Positions 51,019 to 61,343 are shown, counted from the stretch's first letter. The stretch: 64,000 nucleotides of DNA from an uncultured Anaerolineales bacterium (GCA_937135955.1 CAKZOB010000055.1:43185-107184); one strand, 5' to 3'. Notes: generated by a model from the sequence alone, not told the origin. Numbers and translations are program-made.

Positions 51019-52053
51019 TTACAGGTGTTTTTTAAAGAACTCGATGGTGCGCAGCATGGCCTCTTCGAAGTACGGCGAGTTGATGTCGTGCCCGCCACCG
51101 GCGTATTCGTAGTATTCGAACAACTTGCCGTGCTCGGTCAACGCCTGCACCAGGTCGCGCGAGTAGCCGATATTGACGACCGAGTCGTTGACAGCATGGT
51201 GAAGCTGCAAAGGCTTCTGTAGCAGTTCGAGGTGCTCGGTGAGCGAGACGGCTTTCCAATAGGGGATCTCCGTGTTCGGCTCTCCGTAGGCTTCGCGCAG
51301 TTCACGCCCGCGCCTCCGGCTGGGGGAGTTCTCCATGCCTGGGCCGCCAGAGGAAGGATCGGAGATGCGGTATTTGGTGAAGTCGTCGTAGCTATAGACC
51401 GCGCCTGCCCAGATCACGCCCGCCTGAATGTCTGGCTCGATCAGCATGGCGCGCAGCACCAGGTTGCCCGCCATGCTATGCCCCCACATGCCGATCCCCT
51501 GCGGGTCAACGAAATCGAGCGTTTGCAGGCTCTTGAGCGCGGCAACGGCGTCAATGGTGTAGGCCGGCGAGAAGTAGGTGCCGGTTGGCTCACCCTCCGA
51601 GTTGCCATGACCGCGCATGTCTATCTTGAAGACCACAAAGCCATGGCTGGCCAGCGTGTGCACATACGCCACATAACGTTCGGTCGTGCGGTAACTGGCA
51701 GGGGGGATGAAACCGTGATTGAACACAATGGCCTTGAAGCCGCCCTCTGGCACTTCGCCGAACGGCACTGTCAGCAGGCCATAAATCCTGTTGCCCTCCG
51801 AGATATAGCTGGCGATGTACTGCGAATAGTTGGGGCCATCGGCGAGCTGTTGTTCGAAGGTGATCTCGCTCCCTTCGATCTCCCGTTCGAGCAGGGCGGC
51901 GATGGTCAAATCCTCGCCAACAGGGAATTCGCTGGCCTGAGGGGGGTCATCCCCTTGGGCTTCCAGCAGGTCGGCGAGCGGAGCCAGACCCAGCCCCAAG
52001 ACAATCAGCACGACGAGCGCCTTCCCAAAATATCTGTACCATTTCGCTTCCAT
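51019..52053 (-). CDS. membrane-anchored or secreted alpha/beta hydrolase (dienelactone hydrolase/peptidase S9-like)
   Basis: 344 residues. An N-terminal hydrophobic segment (FGKALVVLIVLGLGLAPLADLL) acts as signal or anchor. The hydrolase core has the oxyanion region VFNHGFIPPASYRTTERYVAYV, MRGHGNSEG, the nucleophile elbow GMWGHSMAGN (Ser), the acid NDSVVNIG and the catalytic His in GGGHDINSPYF. The fold fits small esterases and prolyl-oligopeptidase-like enzymes; the substrate is unknown. It lies between the flippase and the lysine operon on the same strand with ample spacing, so it is probably expressed alone. The 265 bases upstream contain no obvious feature apart from a hairpin near 52257. 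Confidence 0.85.
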   Translation of the reverse strand: MEAKWYRYFGKALVVLIVLGLGLAPLADLLEAQGDDPPQASEFPVGEDLTIAALLEREIEGSEITFEQQLADGPNYSQYIASYISEGNRIYGLLTVPFGEVPEGGFKAIVFNHGFIPPASYRTTERYVAYVHTLASHGFVVFKIDMRGHGNSEGEPTGTYFSPAYTIDAVAALKSLQTLDFVDPQGIGMWGHSMAGNLVLRAMLIEPDIQAGVIWAGAVYSYDDFTKYRISDPSSGGPGMENSPSRRRGRELREAYGEPNTEIPYWKAVSLTEHLELLQKPLQLHHAVNDSVVNIGYSRDLVQALTEHGKLFEYYEYAGGGHDINSPYFEEAMLRTIEFFKKHL

Positions 52054-52256
52054 CGTTCCGTCTCCCTCAGTCTACCCAACGCCAACTCGTCAACCTGTAT
52101 GTCTGAATCACAGCGGCGCACGGAGCAGAGCCGGACGCCAATGCATAGGTATAGTTAGGGTTATACACAATCTGGTATTCAGTCACCCAGTCATGCCAAA
52201 TGCTCTTGGCAGCCAGGTAGGGAGCGTCGGGGATGTGTGTTGGGGCGCGGCAGGGA

Positions 52257-52293
52257 GCAGAGAGCGCCGAAGAATACTCCCCGCGCCCTCTGC
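52257..52293 (-). terminator. hairpin downstream of the lysine operon
   Basis: On the minus strand GCAGAGGGCGC pairs with GCGCTCTCTGC over 11 bp (one G-U pair) starting 26 bases after the lysK stop. No U-rich tail. Confidence 0.45.
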
Positions 52294-52318
52294 GCCTCGG
52301 CGATGAATTCTGTTCCTG

Positions 52319-53362
52319 TCAGGGCAGGTGCTCGATCAGGTGTTGCAGGGTGCGCACCGCCTGCCAGTATTCGGCCAGCGAGAGATGTTCGTGCGGCGTG
52401 TGATCCAGGCTGCTATTGCCTGGCCCATAGGCGACAATAGGGCACGTCCACACTTCGCCGACTACGTTCATATCGCTGGTGCCGCTCTTGAGCACAAAGC
52501 CGGGCTGTTCGCCCTGCGCGCGGATGGCGGCCAGCAATGCGCGCACCAGGGGTGTCCCTTTAGGGGCCAGATAGGCCGGTTCTGCGCTCGAAGTCTCCCA
52601 GATGGCATCGGCTTCGGCCAGGTCGGCCAGCGCCGCCCGCGCCTCGTCTGGCAACACGCCAGGGGGCAGGCGGAGATTGATCTCCATCGCCAGCGTCTCG
52701 CGGAAGCCGTCGCTGTGCGTGTTGATCGCCGCCAGATGCAGCGCAATCTGCTCGAAGAGGCGCTCTTTGCCCTGGTTGTGCCCTTCGGCCCAGGCCCCCA
52801 GGCCCTGCCACAGGCGCACGCCCAGTTCGGCAACGCTGGGCTGTGGGAGCGCTGAATGCGCCAGCGGACGGGTTAAGCGGTAATGGACGCGCATGTGCCC
52901 TTTGTAGCCCAGCGTGATGCGGGCCGCGCCGCTCGGCTCACCGATAAGGCACCAGGTCGGCTGTAGCTGTTCGCGCACGTAGTACGCGCCCCGGCTATCG
53001 GCTTCCTCGTCCACCGCGCCGATGACCATCACCCGCCAGCCAGGGGGGATCGTTGCGCGGGCGGTCGCCTCGGCGAAGGCGCACAGCGATCCTTTGGCAT
53101 CCACGCTGCCGCGCCCGTACAGGCAACTGTCCTCCACGCGCACCGGAATCTCGCCGGGGACGGTGTCTATGTGGCCCAGCAGCAAGAGGGTATGCGGGGC
53201 ATCGGCGGCCCCGCGCACCCCAACGGCGTTGCCCGCTGCGTCTACGCTCGCGGCGAACCCATGCCCGCTCATCCAGTCTACCAGATAGCTCACCGCCTCT
53301 ACTTCTTGCCCTGAGGGGCTGTAGATGCTCACCAACCGCGCGATCAGGTCGGCGTCGTCCAT
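52319..53362 (-). CDS. lysK: [LysW]-L-lysine hydrolase
   Basis: Final step of the LysW pathway: cleaves lysine from the carrier protein LysW. M20/ArgE-like metallohydrolase of 347 residues. Metal ligands appear in [12 protein letters not shown] (His/Asp), [12 protein letters not shown] (Asp), [12 protein letters not shown] (Glu-Glu, catalytic and metal), GEPSG (Asp/Glu region) and a late His near [11 protein letters not shown]. In some bacteria and archaea the enzyme also releases ornithine, but no arginine-pathway gene is nearby here. It is the last gene of the operon and begins three bases after the homoisocitrate dehydrogenase stop. Confidence 0.9.
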   Translation of the reverse strand: MDDADLIARLVSIYSPSGQEVEAVSYLVDWMSGHGFAASVDAAGNAVGVRGAADAPHTLLLLGHIDTVPGEIPVRVEDSCLYGRGSVDAKGSLCAFAEATARATIPPGWRVMVIGAVDEEADSRGAYYVREQLQPTWCLIGEPSGAARITLGYKGHMRVHYRLTRPLAHSALPQPSVAELGVRLWQGLGAWAEGHNQGKERLFEQIALHLAAINTHSDGFRETLAMEINLRLPPGVLPDEARAALADLAEADAIWETSSAEPAYLAPKGTPLVRALLAAIRAQGEQPGFVLKSGTSDMNVVGEVWTCPIVAYGPGNSSLDHTPHEHLSLAEYWQAVRTLQHLIEHLP

Positions 53363-53365
53363 CGT

Positions 53366-54322
53366 TCACCCCCTATCCAGCGCCTCGGCGATGGCCTCTG
53401 CGGTGCGCATGGTCTGGCCGGTGTGCGAGGTAGCGCGCGTGACCTGGCGCAGGCGGGCCGCTTCCTCCGCATAGCCCAGGTACTCCAGCATCAGCCCCGC
53501 GCTGAGGATGGCCGCGCGCGGGTCGGCGATCCCCCGTCCGGCGATGTCCGGCGCGCTGCCGTGCACCGGCTCGAACACTGCCGGTCGCCCGTCGCCCAGG
53601 TTGGCGGACGGAGCCAGCCCCAGCCCGCCTGTCAGGCCAGCCACCAGGTCACTGAGGATGTCGCCGAAGAGGTTGGTTGTCACCAGCACGTCGAAGTGCG
53701 CCGGATCGCTCACCAGACGCAGCGCCGCCGTATCCACCAGCAGCTCCTCAACCGTCAGACCGGGGAAGTCGCGGGTCACCTCCAGCGCCACCCGCCGGAA
53801 GAGGCCGCAGGTCGCCTTGAGCACATTGGCCTTGTGCACGATGGTCAGCAGGCCGCGCCGTCGCCGTGCCTGTTGACAGGCCAGCCGGACGATGCGCTCC
53901 GAGGCGCGGACGGTGATCACCCGCTCGGTGATGGCCGTCTGCCCGCCGTCTTCCACGCGCTCGCGCCCGCTATACAGCCCTTCCGTGTTCTCGCGCACGA
54001 TCAACAGATCGATCCCGTCCGCCTGCGCCGGACGCAGGTTAGCGTACAGGTCGAAGTGACGGCGCAGCGCCAGGATTGGGCTGCGGTAGCCGGGCACCTG
54101 CCCCAGCGGGGAACTCGTCGCCCCGAAGAGCACGGCGTCGGAGCGGGCGCACTGCGCCCGCGTCGCCTCTGGCAGGGCTTCGCCGGTGCGCTCGAAGGTC
54201 CCATAGCCCGCCTCCGCCTCGACAAACTCCAGGCCCAGGCTCAACGCCTCCAGCACGAAACGGGCGGCGGGGATCACCTCCTGGCCGATGCCGTCGCCGG
54301 GAATCAGGGTGATGAGCGGCAT
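53366..54322 (-). CDS. hicdh: homoisocitrate dehydrogenase
   Basis: Oxidises homoisocitrate to 2-oxoadipate in the aminoadipate route. The 318-residue beta-decarboxylating dehydrogenase starts ITLIPGDGIGQEV, followed by YRSPILALRRHFDLYANLRP, VRENTEGLYSG, VHKANVLKATCGLF and TTNLFGDILSDLVAGLTGGLGLAPSANLG, the signature region of the IPMDH/ICDH family. Operon context identifies it as the homoisocitrate form rather than LeuB. The ATG at 54320-54322 has AGGAGG six bases upstream. The same frame stays open for 300 codons beyond this start, but that sequence is antisense to lysT-lysU-type frames and is not coding. Confidence 0.92.
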   Translation of the reverse strand: MPLITLIPGDGIGQEVIPAARFVLEALSLGLEFVEAEAGYGTFERTGEALPEATRAQCARSDAVLFGATSSPLGQVPGYRSPILALRRHFDLYANLRPAQADGIDLLIVRENTEGLYSGRERVEDGGQTAITERVITVRASERIVRLACQQARRRRGLLTIVHKANVLKATCGLFRRVALEVTRDFPGLTVEELLVDTAALRLVSDPAHFDVLVTTNLFGDILSDLVAGLTGGLGLAPSANLGDGRPAVFEPVHGSAPDIAGRGIADPRAAILSAGLMLEYLGYAEEAARLRQVTRATSHTGQTMRTAEAIAEALDRG

Positions 54323-54822
54323 CAGGCACCTCCTTTGAAGCGACGTTGCAACATGGGCAGCAGGCCGCCCGCGTCCAGAATCGCCTGCACCGAAGGAGAC
54401 AGCGGCGGGATAGGAAAGACCCGCCCGTCCTGCAGGACGATCTGCCCGGCAGCGCGATCGATCCCGATCTGATCGCCGGTGCGCACCAGGCGGTGCAGTT
54501 CCGGGCAGACGATGGGCAACAGCCCCTGATTGATGCAGTTGCGGAAGTAGATGCGGCTGAACGACGCGGCGATGATCGCAGCGACCCCAGCCGCCTTCAG
54601 CGCAGTGACCGCCTGCTCGCGGCTGCTGCCACAGCCCCAGTTGCGCCCGGCCACGATCACATCGCCGGGCTGCACCTCCTGTGCAAAGGCCGGGTCGAGG
54701 TCTTCCAGGGCGTGCGCGGCCAGCTCGTCCGGCGCGGTGAGGGTATAGGTGTACTTGCCGGGGAAGATGACATCGGTGTTGACGTCGTCCCCATAGACCC
54801 AACAGCGATGGAGGGTGATCAT
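54322..54822 (-). CDS. lysU: homoaconitase small subunit
   Basis: Swivel-domain subunit (LeuD-like, 166 residues) of homoaconitase. With LysT it converts homocitrate through cis-homoaconitate to homoisocitrate. Motifs: [19 protein letters not shown] at the start (substrate-recognition loop after NTD), [15 protein letters not shown] (conserved active-site GCGSSRE) and [20 protein letters not shown]. The start overlaps the lysT stop by four bases and its stop overlaps the start of the next gene by one base, so translation is probably coupled. Confidence 0.93.
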   Translation of the reverse strand: MITLHRCWVYGDDVNTDVIFPGKYTYTLTAPDELAAHALEDLDPAFAQEVQPGDVIVAGRNWGCGSSREQAVTALKAAGVAAIIAASFSRIYFRNCINQGLLPIVCPELHRLVRTGDQIGIDRAAGQIVLQDGRVFPIPPLSPSVQAILDAGGLLPMLQRRFKGGA

Positions 54823-56075
54823 GACAGATACTCCCGTGGATCGGCAATACAACCGGCCAGCGCGCTGGCCGCCACCACATAGGGGCTGGCCAGGTAGATC
54901 GGCGCGTCGGGCGTGCCCATGCGCCCGCGAAAGTTGCGGTTGCCGCTGCTGATGGTCGCCTCTTCTGGCGCGGGCACGCCCATATGGTTGCCCATGCACG
55001 GGCCACAGCCGGGCGTGCTGATGGTCGCGCCGGCGGCCAGCAGCGTATCGAGCACGCCCGTCTGTACCGCCTGCCGCAACACCTGCGCGCTGGCCGGGAT
55101 GACCAGCAAGCGGCAACGCACCTGCCGCCCGCGCACGATCTGCGCCGCCGCCTGCAAATCTTCGAAGCGCCCGTTGGTGCATGTGCCCAGGAACGCCTGG
55201 TGCACCGGCTGGCCGAGCACATCGCCCAGGTCAACCACCTGATCGGGGCGGTGCGGCAGGGCAATTTGTGGGGGCAGATCGCTCACGTCCAGATGATAGT
55301 CGGCTACATAGGTTGCATCGGGGTCGGGGTAGAGCGGCACATAGTCGCGGGTGCGGCGCGGTTCCAGGTAGTCGAAGACGGCCTGATCCGGCGGCAGGTA
55401 GACGTTCTTCGCGCCGCTCTCGGCCAGCAGGTTGGGTAAGACCGCCCGCTCGTCCAGCGAAAGCGCGCTCAGCGCATCACCCGCGAACTCCAGCGAACGG
55501 TACAGCGCGCCATCGGCCCCGATCTCCCGTAGCAGCCGCAGCCCGACATCCTTGGCTGTCACGCCGGGGGCGAGCCGCCCCGTCAGGGTGATGCGGGCTG
55601 CTTCTGGCACGCGCAGCCACAGTTGACCCGTTGCCCACAGCGCGGCCAGTTCGGTGCGACCCACGCCCGCGCCGAACGCGCCCAGCCAGCCGTGATGGGT
55701 GGTGTGACTGTCCGCGCCGAGGATGGTTTCGCCGGGCAGGATCAGGGCTTCTTCGCCCAGCACCTGATGGCAGATGCCGCGCCCCACGTCGAAAAAGTGC
55801 CGGATGCCTTGTTCCTGCACCCACTGCCGGATTTCGGCGTGATTCTGGGCGTGACGGCTGGTTGGGGCGGGCACGGCGTGATCCAGGGTGATCACCACGC
55901 GGTCGGGGTAGGCGATGCGCGGCGCGCCCGTCTCGGCGAAGATGCGCCGGATCGCCGCCGAGTTGTCGTGACTGAGCACCACGTCCGGCGTCACGTCTAC
56001 GATATCGCCCGCGCGGACGGCAGGCAACCCCGCCGCCCGCGCCAGGGCCTTTTCGGCAAAGGTGCAACCGCTCAT
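54819..56075 (-). CDS. lysT: homoaconitase large subunit
   Basis: Fe-S catalytic subunit (LeuC-like, 418 residues) of homoaconitase. Characteristic blocks: [77 protein letters not shown] and [14 protein letters not shown], the last two with the three Cys that bind the [4Fe-4S] cluster. The gene overlaps homocitrate synthase by four bases upstream and lysU by four downstream. Homoaconitase rather than isopropylmalate isomerase is inferred from the surrounding lysine genes. Confidence 0.93.
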   Translation of the reverse strand: MSGCTFAEKALARAAGLPAVRAGDIVDVTPDVVLSHDNSAAIRRIFAETGAPRIAYPDRVVITLDHAVPAPTSRHAQNHAEIRQWVQEQGIRHFFDVGRGICHQVLGEEALILPGETILGADSHTTHHGWLGAFGAGVGRTELAALWATGQLWLRVPEAARITLTGRLAPGVTAKDVGLRLLREIGADGALYRSLEFAGDALSALSLDERAVLPNLLAESGAKNVYLPPDQAVFDYLEPRRTRDYVPLYPDPDATYVADYHLDVSDLPPQIALPHRPDQVVDLGDVLGQPVHQAFLGTCTNGRFEDLQAAAQIVRGRQVRCRLLVIPASAQVLRQAVQTGVLDTLLAAGATISTPGCGPCMGNHMGVPAPEEATISSGNRNFRGRMGTPDAPIYLASPYVVAASALAGCIADPREYLS

Positions 56076-57214
56076 GGCTGTGCTACCGCCGCTTCCTGCA
56101 ACAGACTATCCACTTCGTGCAGGGCCATCGGGCGCACGTCCGCGCGGCGCTTGATGTCCTGCGCCAGCGCGCGCAGGGTGGCATCGTCCAGGTGCAGACC
56201 CAGAGTCTGCGCCCGCTGACGCAGCGCGTTCCAGCCGGTCAGGCGGTGACCGATCATCACCTCGCGCGTCAGCCCGAAGTCCTGCGGCTTGAGAATCTCA
56301 TAGGTAGCGGGGTCGGCCAGCACGGCCTTGGTATGAATGCCCGCCTTGTGGATGAAGGCGCTGGAGCCGGTGATGTAGTTGCTGAAGGGGATTTCGATGC
56401 CGCACAGATCGGCCACCAGCCGATCCAGGCGCGGCAAAACGGGCAGGTTGTACTTGGCGACGTAAGCGCGATCCAGCGTGTAGAGCCGGGCGATCAGGCC
56501 GCCCAGCGGGGTGATGCCGTTGCGCTCGCCAATGCCCAGGATGGTTGTGTCTACGTGCGTGGCACCGGCCTGCAGCGCGGCGCAGGCGTTGGCGATGGCG
56601 CAACCGCTGTCGTTGTGCCCGTGAAATTCCACGTCCAGGCCCGTCAGGCGCACCAGTTGGTTCACCATGCTGTAGACCTGATCGGGCAGGGCGATGCCCA
56701 CTGTGTCGGCGACGCCCAGCCGGTTGACCACGCCCAGGTCGGCCACCGCCAGATACACGCGCAGCAGATCGGACTCGCGGCTGCGGAAGGTGTCTTCGGT
56801 GCTGAAGCGCAGAATGATATCCGGAGCCTGCGCCCGCACGAAGGTCAGCACCTCGGCGGCCAGGTCAATGATCTGCTCGATGCTCTTGCCGTGACTGTGT
56901 TCCATCAGCAGCGGAGACGTGCCGATCACGATGTCCAGGCCGTGCACGCCGGTATCCAGGGCGCGCAGGGCGTCGTCGCGGTGACAGCGGATGTGCGTGA
57001 GGATGCGCGCGCGCAATCCGGCGTTGACCAGGGCGCGGATGTCGGCTTCGCTCTGAGGTGAGGCACAGGGCGTGGTCATCTCGATCATCTCGATGCCGAA
57101 CTCGTCCAGCAGACCGGCGATCTCCAGCTTCTGCGCTGTGGTGAAAGATGCCGTGCTGAACTGTTCGCCCTCGCGCAGGGTGCTGTCAATGATGCTATAG
57201 CGATCCAGTGGCAT
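56072..57214 (-). CDS. hcs: homocitrate synthase
   Basis: Condenses acetyl-CoA with 2-oxoglutarate, the first committed step of the aminoadipate lysine route and normally feedback-inhibited by lysine. The 380-residue DRE-TIM enzyme has the motif [10 protein letters not shown] (DREG-type catalytic loop), [45 protein letters not shown] (metal-binding HxH region, two adjoining parts), [13 protein letters not shown] and the C-terminal [15 protein letters not shown] fits homocitrate synthase better than isopropylmalate synthase, and it lacks the long LeuA allosteric domain. It overlaps lysJ by 20 bases. Confidence 0.92.
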   Translation of the reverse strand: MPLDRYSIIDSTLREGEQFSTASFTTAQKLEIAGLLDEFGIEMIEMTTPCASPQSEADIRALVNAGLRARILTHIRCHRDDALRALDTGVHGLDIVIGTSPLLMEHSHGKSIEQIIDLAAEVLTFVRAQAPDIILRFSTEDTFRSRESDLLRVYLAVADLGVVNRLGVADTVGIALPDQVYSMVNQLVRLTGLDVEFHGHNDSGCAIANACAALQAGATHVDTTILGIGERNGITPLGGLIARLYTLDRAYVAKYNLPVLPRLDRLVADLCGIEIPFSNYITGSSAFIHKAGIHTKAVLADPATYEILKPQDFGLTREVMIGHRLTGWNALRQRAQTLGLHLDDATLRALAQDIKRRADVRPMALHEVDSLLQEAAVAQP

Positions 57215-58385
57215 CGCTCAGAACCTCCTCTACCGTAGCAACAGCCGTCCACAGATCGTCTTCTTCGATCACCAGCGGCGGCAGCAGCCGCAACACAGGG
57301 CGTCCGGCGGGCAGGGCCAGCACGCCGCGTTCCTGCAACGCCGCCAGAACGGGCGCAACCTTGCCGCGCAGCTCGATCCCGATCATGAACCCCCGCCCGC
57401 GAGCCTCGCGGACAGTGCTAGAGGGCAGATGTTCGCGCAGGTGCTGCAAAACCTGCTCGCCCAGCGTCCGCGCCCGCTCGATCAGGTCGGGCTGCTGATG
57501 CTGCAACACGTCCAGCACGGCCAGTCCCGCTGCGCACGCGACCGGATTGCCGCCGAAAGTGCTGCCGTGCAATCCCGGCGACAACGGCCCGATGCCTTCG
57601 GCCAATAGCACCGCGCCCAGCGGCAGGCCGTTGGCGATGCTCTTGGACAGGCACAGCAGGTCGGGGCGCACCCCGTCGCGTTGATGGGCGAAGAGCCAGC
57701 CCGTGCGCCCGAAGCCCGTCTGCACCTCGTCCAGGATCAGCAGCGAGCCGTTGGCGCGGCAAAGCGCCGCAACCTCGCTCAGGTAACCGTCCTGCGCCGG
57801 GATCACGCCGCCCTCGCCCTGCACCGGCTCGACCAGCACCGCCGCAACCGTCCCGTTGAGGGCGGCGGCCAGCGCTTCGGGCGCGTTGAAGGGCACATGC
57901 ACCACCTCCGGCAGCAGCGGCGCGAAGGGATCGCGGTAGGCAGGCTGCCAGGTGACGCTCAACGCGCCGAAGGTGCGCCCATGAAAGCCGCGCATGGCAG
58001 CGACAATGCGCGGGCGTCCGGTGACCAGGCGGGCGATCTTCAGCGCGCCCTCGATGGCCTCCGCGCCGCTGTTGCACAGGAAGACCCGCGCCATGCCCGC
58101 CGCCGCGCATAACTCCGCCTGGTAACGGGCGCGGGTGGCGTTGAGGAACATCTCCGGGCAGTGAATGAGCGTGGCCGCCTGCTGTTGAATGGCGCTGACG
58201 ATGGCCGGATGAGCGTGGCCCAGGTTGGTCGCGCCGTGCCCGCTGACGCAGTCTATGTACGTCCGGCCCGCTGCGTCGGTCAGGCGCGCGCCCTGCCCGC
58301 CGACGATCTGCACGTCGCGCTTGGTATAAACGCCACTGGAGAAGGCGCGCTCCAGTTCTGCCAGATCAACCTGCGTATCCAACAT
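57195..58385 (-). CDS. lysJ: [LysW]-aminoadipate semialdehyde/glutamate semialdehyde transaminase
   Basis: PLP-dependent class III aminotransferase (396 residues) that converts LysW-bound aminoadipate semialdehyde to LysW-lysine. Motifs: SGHGATNLGHAHPAI, CNSGAEAIEGALKIAR (PLP phosphate), GFHGRTFGALS, VEPVQGEGGVIP, LILDEVQTGFGRTG and the Schiff-base lysine in LLCLSKSIANGLPLGAV. It is homologous to ArgD, and operon position assigns the lysine role. The ATG at 58383-58385 with GAGAGG six bases upstream is preferred over an in-frame start 39 bases earlier. It overlaps lysZ by 20 bases. Confidence 0.92.
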   Translation of the reverse strand: MLDTQVDLAELERAFSSGVYTKRDVQIVGGQGARLTDAAGRTYIDCVSGHGATNLGHAHPAIVSAIQQQAATLIHCPEMFLNATRARYQAELCAAAGMARVFLCNSGAEAIEGALKIARLVTGRPRIVAAMRGFHGRTFGALSVTWQPAYRDPFAPLLPEVVHVPFNAPEALAAALNGTVAAVLVEPVQGEGGVIPAQDGYLSEVAALCRANGSLLILDEVQTGFGRTGWLFAHQRDGVRPDLLCLSKSIANGLPLGAVLLAEGIGPLSPGLHGSTFGGNPVACAAGLAVLDVLQHQQPDLIERARTLGEQVLQHLREHLPSSTVREARGRGFMIGIELRGKVAPVLAALQERGVLALPAGRPVLRLLPPLVIEEDDLWTAVATVEEVLSDATGSL

Positions 58386-59190
58386 GTTCGGCCTCTCTTT
58401 CGCCCAGGATATGCGTCCCTGCACCGGCCAGCGCCGCGTCGAGCGGAGCGGGCAGGCCCGCGTCGCTGAGGATGACGCGCGGCACGGCGGCCTGTTGCGC
58501 TGCCAGCAATTTCTTTTTCATGCGCCCCTGTGCCAGCGGCTCGTAGCGGGCCAGGTCGCCGAGCGAGAAGCCCGGCACGACGGAGGCGGGATCGGCGGGA
58601 TCGCGCAGCAGGCCGGGCACGTTGCTCAGGATGATCAGCGTGTGCGCGGCCAGGGTGCGCGCCACTGTCGCGGCTACCAGGTCGCCATCCACGTTGAGGC
58701 GCTCGCCCGCCGTCCCCAGCGCCACCGGCGCGATGACCGGCGTATAGCCCCCCTCCAGCAACAGCGTCAGCAGCCGTTCGTCTACCCTTTCGATCGTGCC
58801 GGAGAAGTCGTCGCGCACGATGACCGGTCGCCCGTTGCGCAGGGCGCGGATGGCCGTCTTGCGGCGGGCGCTGATGACCGTCGGCCCCGCCAGCCCTGCT
58901 GCCCAGATTCCCCGCACGACCAGCCCGGCCACCAGACGTTGATTGACCGCCCCCGCCGCCGCGCAGTACAGTTCGATCATCTGCGCGTCGGTGTAGCGGC
59001 TGACATGCCCGTCGGGGCCGGTCAGCGTCTGCACGGGCAGGCCGACCCGCCCTGCCAGCCGGTTCGCCTCGTCGCTGGCCCCGTGGACTACGACCCAGCG
59101 TTCGCCGTCGGCGATGCGGCGGGCCAGGTTGCCCAGCACCGGCCCAGCATCAATTCCCGCTCCACCGCCGATCTTCAAGACATGGATCAT
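58366..59190 (-). CDS. lysZ: [LysW]-aminoadipate kinase
   Basis: Amino acid kinase-family enzyme (274 residues) that phosphorylates the aminoadipate carboxyl while attached to LysW. The protein begins with the phosphate-binding motif LKIGGGAGIDAGPVL. VVVHGASDEANRLA, VNVDGDLVAATVARTL-like sequence (LNVDGDLVAATVARTL), LILSNVPGLL and GRMKKKLLAA are all ArgB/LysZ features. It overlaps lysY by four bases and lysJ by 20. Related to ArgB; LysW-linked use is inferred from lysW and lysX upstream. Confidence 0.92.
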   Translation of the reverse strand: MIHVLKIGGGAGIDAGPVLGNLARRIADGERWVVVHGASDEANRLAGRVGLPVQTLTGPDGHVSRYTDAQMIELYCAAAGAVNQRLVAGLVVRGIWAAGLAGPTVISARRKTAIRALRNGRPVIVRDDFSGTIERVDERLLTLLLEGGYTPVIAPVALGTAGERLNVDGDLVAATVARTLAAHTLIILSNVPGLLRDPADPASVVPGFSLGDLARYEPLAQGRMKKKLLAAQQAAVPRVILSDAGLPAPLDAALAGAGTHILGEREAEHVGYAG

Positions 59191-60236
59191 GGGTATATCC
59201 CTCCAAAAGTCAGCGCGGTCGTTTCCTCAAAACCACACATCAGGTTCATGCACTGCACAGCTGTACCGGCAGCCCCTTTGCCCAGGTTGTCCAGGGCGCA
59301 GAGCAGCACGGCCCGTCCAGTAGCCGGGTCGTATTCCCAGCCCACGTCGGCGTAGTTCGTCCCGGCCAGCAGACGTGGTTCGGGGTGACGGTGTACGCTG
59401 CCCTGATCGTGCACAATGCGCACGAACGGTTCACCCCGCCAGGCATCCCGGTAACACGCCCACAGGTCGCGCTCGGCCAGGCCAGCGGGCAACGTCACGT
59501 GCACGGCGGCGGCCACGCCGCGCACCAGCTCCACGCTGGTGACCGCCAGCCGCACGTCGAAGCGACCAACGCGGCGCAGTGCCTGCCGTACTTCGGCCTC
59601 GTGACGATGCCCTACCAGTTTGAAGGGGCGCACCACCCCGCTGCGGACGGGGTGATGGCTGGCTGGGCCGGGCGTGTGCCCCGCCTCGCTGCTGCCCACC
59701 TTGAGATCGGCGATCAGCGGCTGATCGGCGTTCAGCAGGCCGCCCCGCGCCGCCGCCCACACCGCCAGCAGGGTCGCGGTGGCGTTGCAACCCACGCCGC
59801 TGGCATAGCGCGCCCCGCGCAGAGCGTCGCGGTTGAGTTCCGGCAGGCCGTAGACGAAGCGCTCCAGCCAGGCGGGCGCGGCGTGCGTCTCGCCATAGGC
59901 GGCGGCGTATTCCGCCGGATCGGCCAGGCGAAAGTCGGCGCTGAGATCGATCAGGGTAGGGGCCAGGCTGGCATAGTGGTCTATGCGCTGCTGTGCCTCG
60001 CCGTGTGGCATGGCCAGGAAGAGCACGTCGCAGGGGGTCAGAGCGTCGCGCCCCACGAAGCGCAGGTCGCCCCGCCCGCGCAGATGTGGGTGTGCCTGGT
60101 GCAGGGGCTTGCCCGCGTACTGTTCGGAAGTGACCTGCGTCACGCGCACGCCGGGATGATCCAGCAGCAGCCGCAACAACTCGCCGCCTGTGTACCCCGA
60201 ACCGCCCACGATGCCGACGCGCAACGGCTCGCTCAT
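59187..60236 (-). CDS. lysY: [LysW]-aminoadipate 6-phosphate reductase
   Basis: NADPH-dependent semialdehyde dehydrogenase (349 residues), homologous to ArgC, reducing LysW-aminoadipyl phosphate to the semialdehyde. Rossmann motif [18 protein letters not shown] at the start, [10 protein letters not shown], the catalytic Cys in [13 protein letters not shown] (ArgC-type SxGCxAT), and late [13 protein letters not shown]. The ATG at 60234-60236 overlaps the lysX stop by four bases. An in-frame extension upstream of it is antisense-free but lacks any homology, so it is not used. Confidence 0.92.
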   Translation of the reverse strand: MSEPLRVGIVGGSGYTGGELLRLLLDHPGVRVTQVTSEQYAGKPLHQAHPHLRGRGDLRFVGRDALTPCDVLFLAMPHGEAQQRIDHYASLAPTLIDLSADFRLADPAEYAAAYGETHAAPAWLERFVYGLPELNRDALRGARYASGVGCNATATLLAVWAAARGGLLNADQPLIADLKVGSSEAGHTPGPASHHPVRSGVVRPFKLVGHRHEAEVRQALRRVGRFDVRLAVTSVELVRGVAAAVHVTLPAGLAERDLWACYRDAWRGEPFVRIVHDQGSVHRHPEPRLLAGTNYADVGWEYDPATGRAVLLCALDNLGKGAAGTAVQCMNLMCGFEETTALTFGGIYP

Positions 60237-61090
60237 ACCCGTTCCCTCCCGTGTTCCAGGACGAACTGGGCCATGAGCAGGGGGATATTGACGCCGGTCG
60301 TGTCTATGCTGTTGCGAAACTCCATGGTGTGATTGACCTCGCACACCAGCAGGCCGCGTTGTGGGTCTTCCAGCACGTCAATGGCCAGCACACCGCCGCG
60401 CCCCCCGCTGACGGCCAGCGCCGCCTGACGACATAGCGCGTCAAGCTCCGGCGTGACGGGGCAGTTGCTGGCGATCCCGCCGCGCGCCGTATTGGTGATC
60501 CAGTGTGGAGAATGACGGTAGATGGCGCAGATGGTCTGCGTCCCCACCACGAAGGCGCGGATGTCGCGCGACGGCTTTTCGATGTACTCCTGGATGTAGA
60601 AAACCTGGTGCGCCACGCCGCCCAGCACTTCTTTGTGCTCCAACACGGCCTCTGCCGCGTCGCGATCGTTGAGGCGGGCCAGCAGCCGCCCCCATGACCC
60701 GATCGGCGGCTTGAGCACCACCGGATAGCCGATCTGCTCGATGGCTTCGAGGGCGGCTTCGGGGCTGAGGGCGATAGCAGTGAGCGGTTGGGGGATATTG
60801 GCGCGGGTGAGGGCAAGCGTGGTACGGACTTTGTCGGCACAGGTGCTCGCCGTGAGGGAGTCGTTGACGACGTGAACGCCTGCGGCCTCCAGCAGTTGGG
60901 TGGCCACCAGGCCAGCCGTGGCGCTGATGCTGCGTTCGAGCACTATGTCCACGTCTGGCCGGTAGCGGTCGGGGTAGACGATGAGCTGCCGTTCATCGAG
61001 GCGCTGCACGGGCACGCCCAGCGTCTCGAAGGCGGCGAACAGCAGCTTCTCTTCCACGCGCACGCGACTGCACAGGATACCGACGTTCAT
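60233..61090 (-). CDS. lysX: [LysW]-aminoadipate ligase
   Basis: ATP-grasp ligase (285 residues, RimK/LysX family) that joins 2-aminoadipate to the C-terminal glutamate of LysW. Key features are the N-terminal [29 protein letters not shown], the ATP-grasp blocks [18 protein letters not shown] and [26 protein letters not shown] and the Mg-binding [11 protein letters not shown] near the end. The LysX-type recognition of LysW fits the adjacent lysW gene, which it overlaps by four bases. The frame remains open upstream but the domain begins at this ATG. Confidence 0.93.
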   Translation of the reverse strand: MNVGILCSRVRVEEKLLFAAFETLGVPVQRLDERQLIVYPDRYRPDVDIVLERSISATAGLVATQLLEAAGVHVVNDSLTASTCADKVRTTLALTRANIPQPLTAIALSPEAALEAIEQIGYPVVLKPPIGSWGRLLARLNDRDAAEAVLEHKEVLGGVAHQVFYIQEYIEKPSRDIRAFVVGTQTICAIYRHSPHWITNTARGGIASNCPVTPELDALCRQAALAVSGGRGGVLAIDVLEDPQRGLLVCEVNHTMEFRNSIDTTGVNIPLLMAQFVLEHGRERV

Positions 61091-61272
61091 TCGCCCCAGT
61101 CTTCCATTTCCATCGGCGCGGGAGCCAGTTCCAGGGGAGATGTGCCCACCACTTCCAGTTCGGCCCCGCAGTCGGCGCACGAGACGATCTCGCCCAACAT
61201 CACGTCCGGCGGCAGGGCGATCAATCCGCCGCACTCCACACATTCGATCTGCATTTGCGCTTGCTGTGACAT
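61087..61272 (-). CDS. lysW: LysW amino-group carrier protein
   Basis: A 61-residue acidic carrier that protects the amino group of aminoadipate and presents intermediates to LysX, LysZ, LysY, LysJ and LysK. A zinc-ribbon pair is visible (CVEC at about 11-14 and CADC at about 32-35), followed by an acidic tail ending EDWGE, the diagnostic LysW/ArgW C-terminus whose last Glu is the attachment point. The ATG at 61270-61272 has AGGAGG seven bases upstream. It is the first structural gene of the ten-gene minus-strand operon and directly follows attenuator 2. Confidence 0.95.
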   Translation of the reverse strand: MSQQAQMQIECVECGGLIALPPDVMLGEIVSCADCGAELEVVGTSPLELAPAPMEMEDWGE

Positions 61273-61302
61273 GGTATCCTCCTGTAGCCTGCTGACTGAG
61301 CG

Positions 61303-61343
61303 AATAAATCAAAACGCCCCACCGGCGATTGCCAGGTGGGGCG
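61303..61343 (-). terminator. intrinsic terminator of lysine attenuator 2 (nearest lysW)
   Basis: On the minus strand CGCCCCACC pairs perfectly with GGTGGGGCG (61335-61343 with 61315-61323), extended by an inner GGC/GCC. The run TTTTGATTTATT follows. It ends about 30 bases before the lysW start. Confidence 0.88.

Noticed and set aside
54323..55264. Long open frame on the minus strand upstream of and continuous with homoisocitrate dehydrogenase
   Set aside because: It lacks homology, overlaps lysU and lysT in another frame, and the AGGAGG plus ATG at 54320-54322 mark the true start. High GC keeps such frames open.
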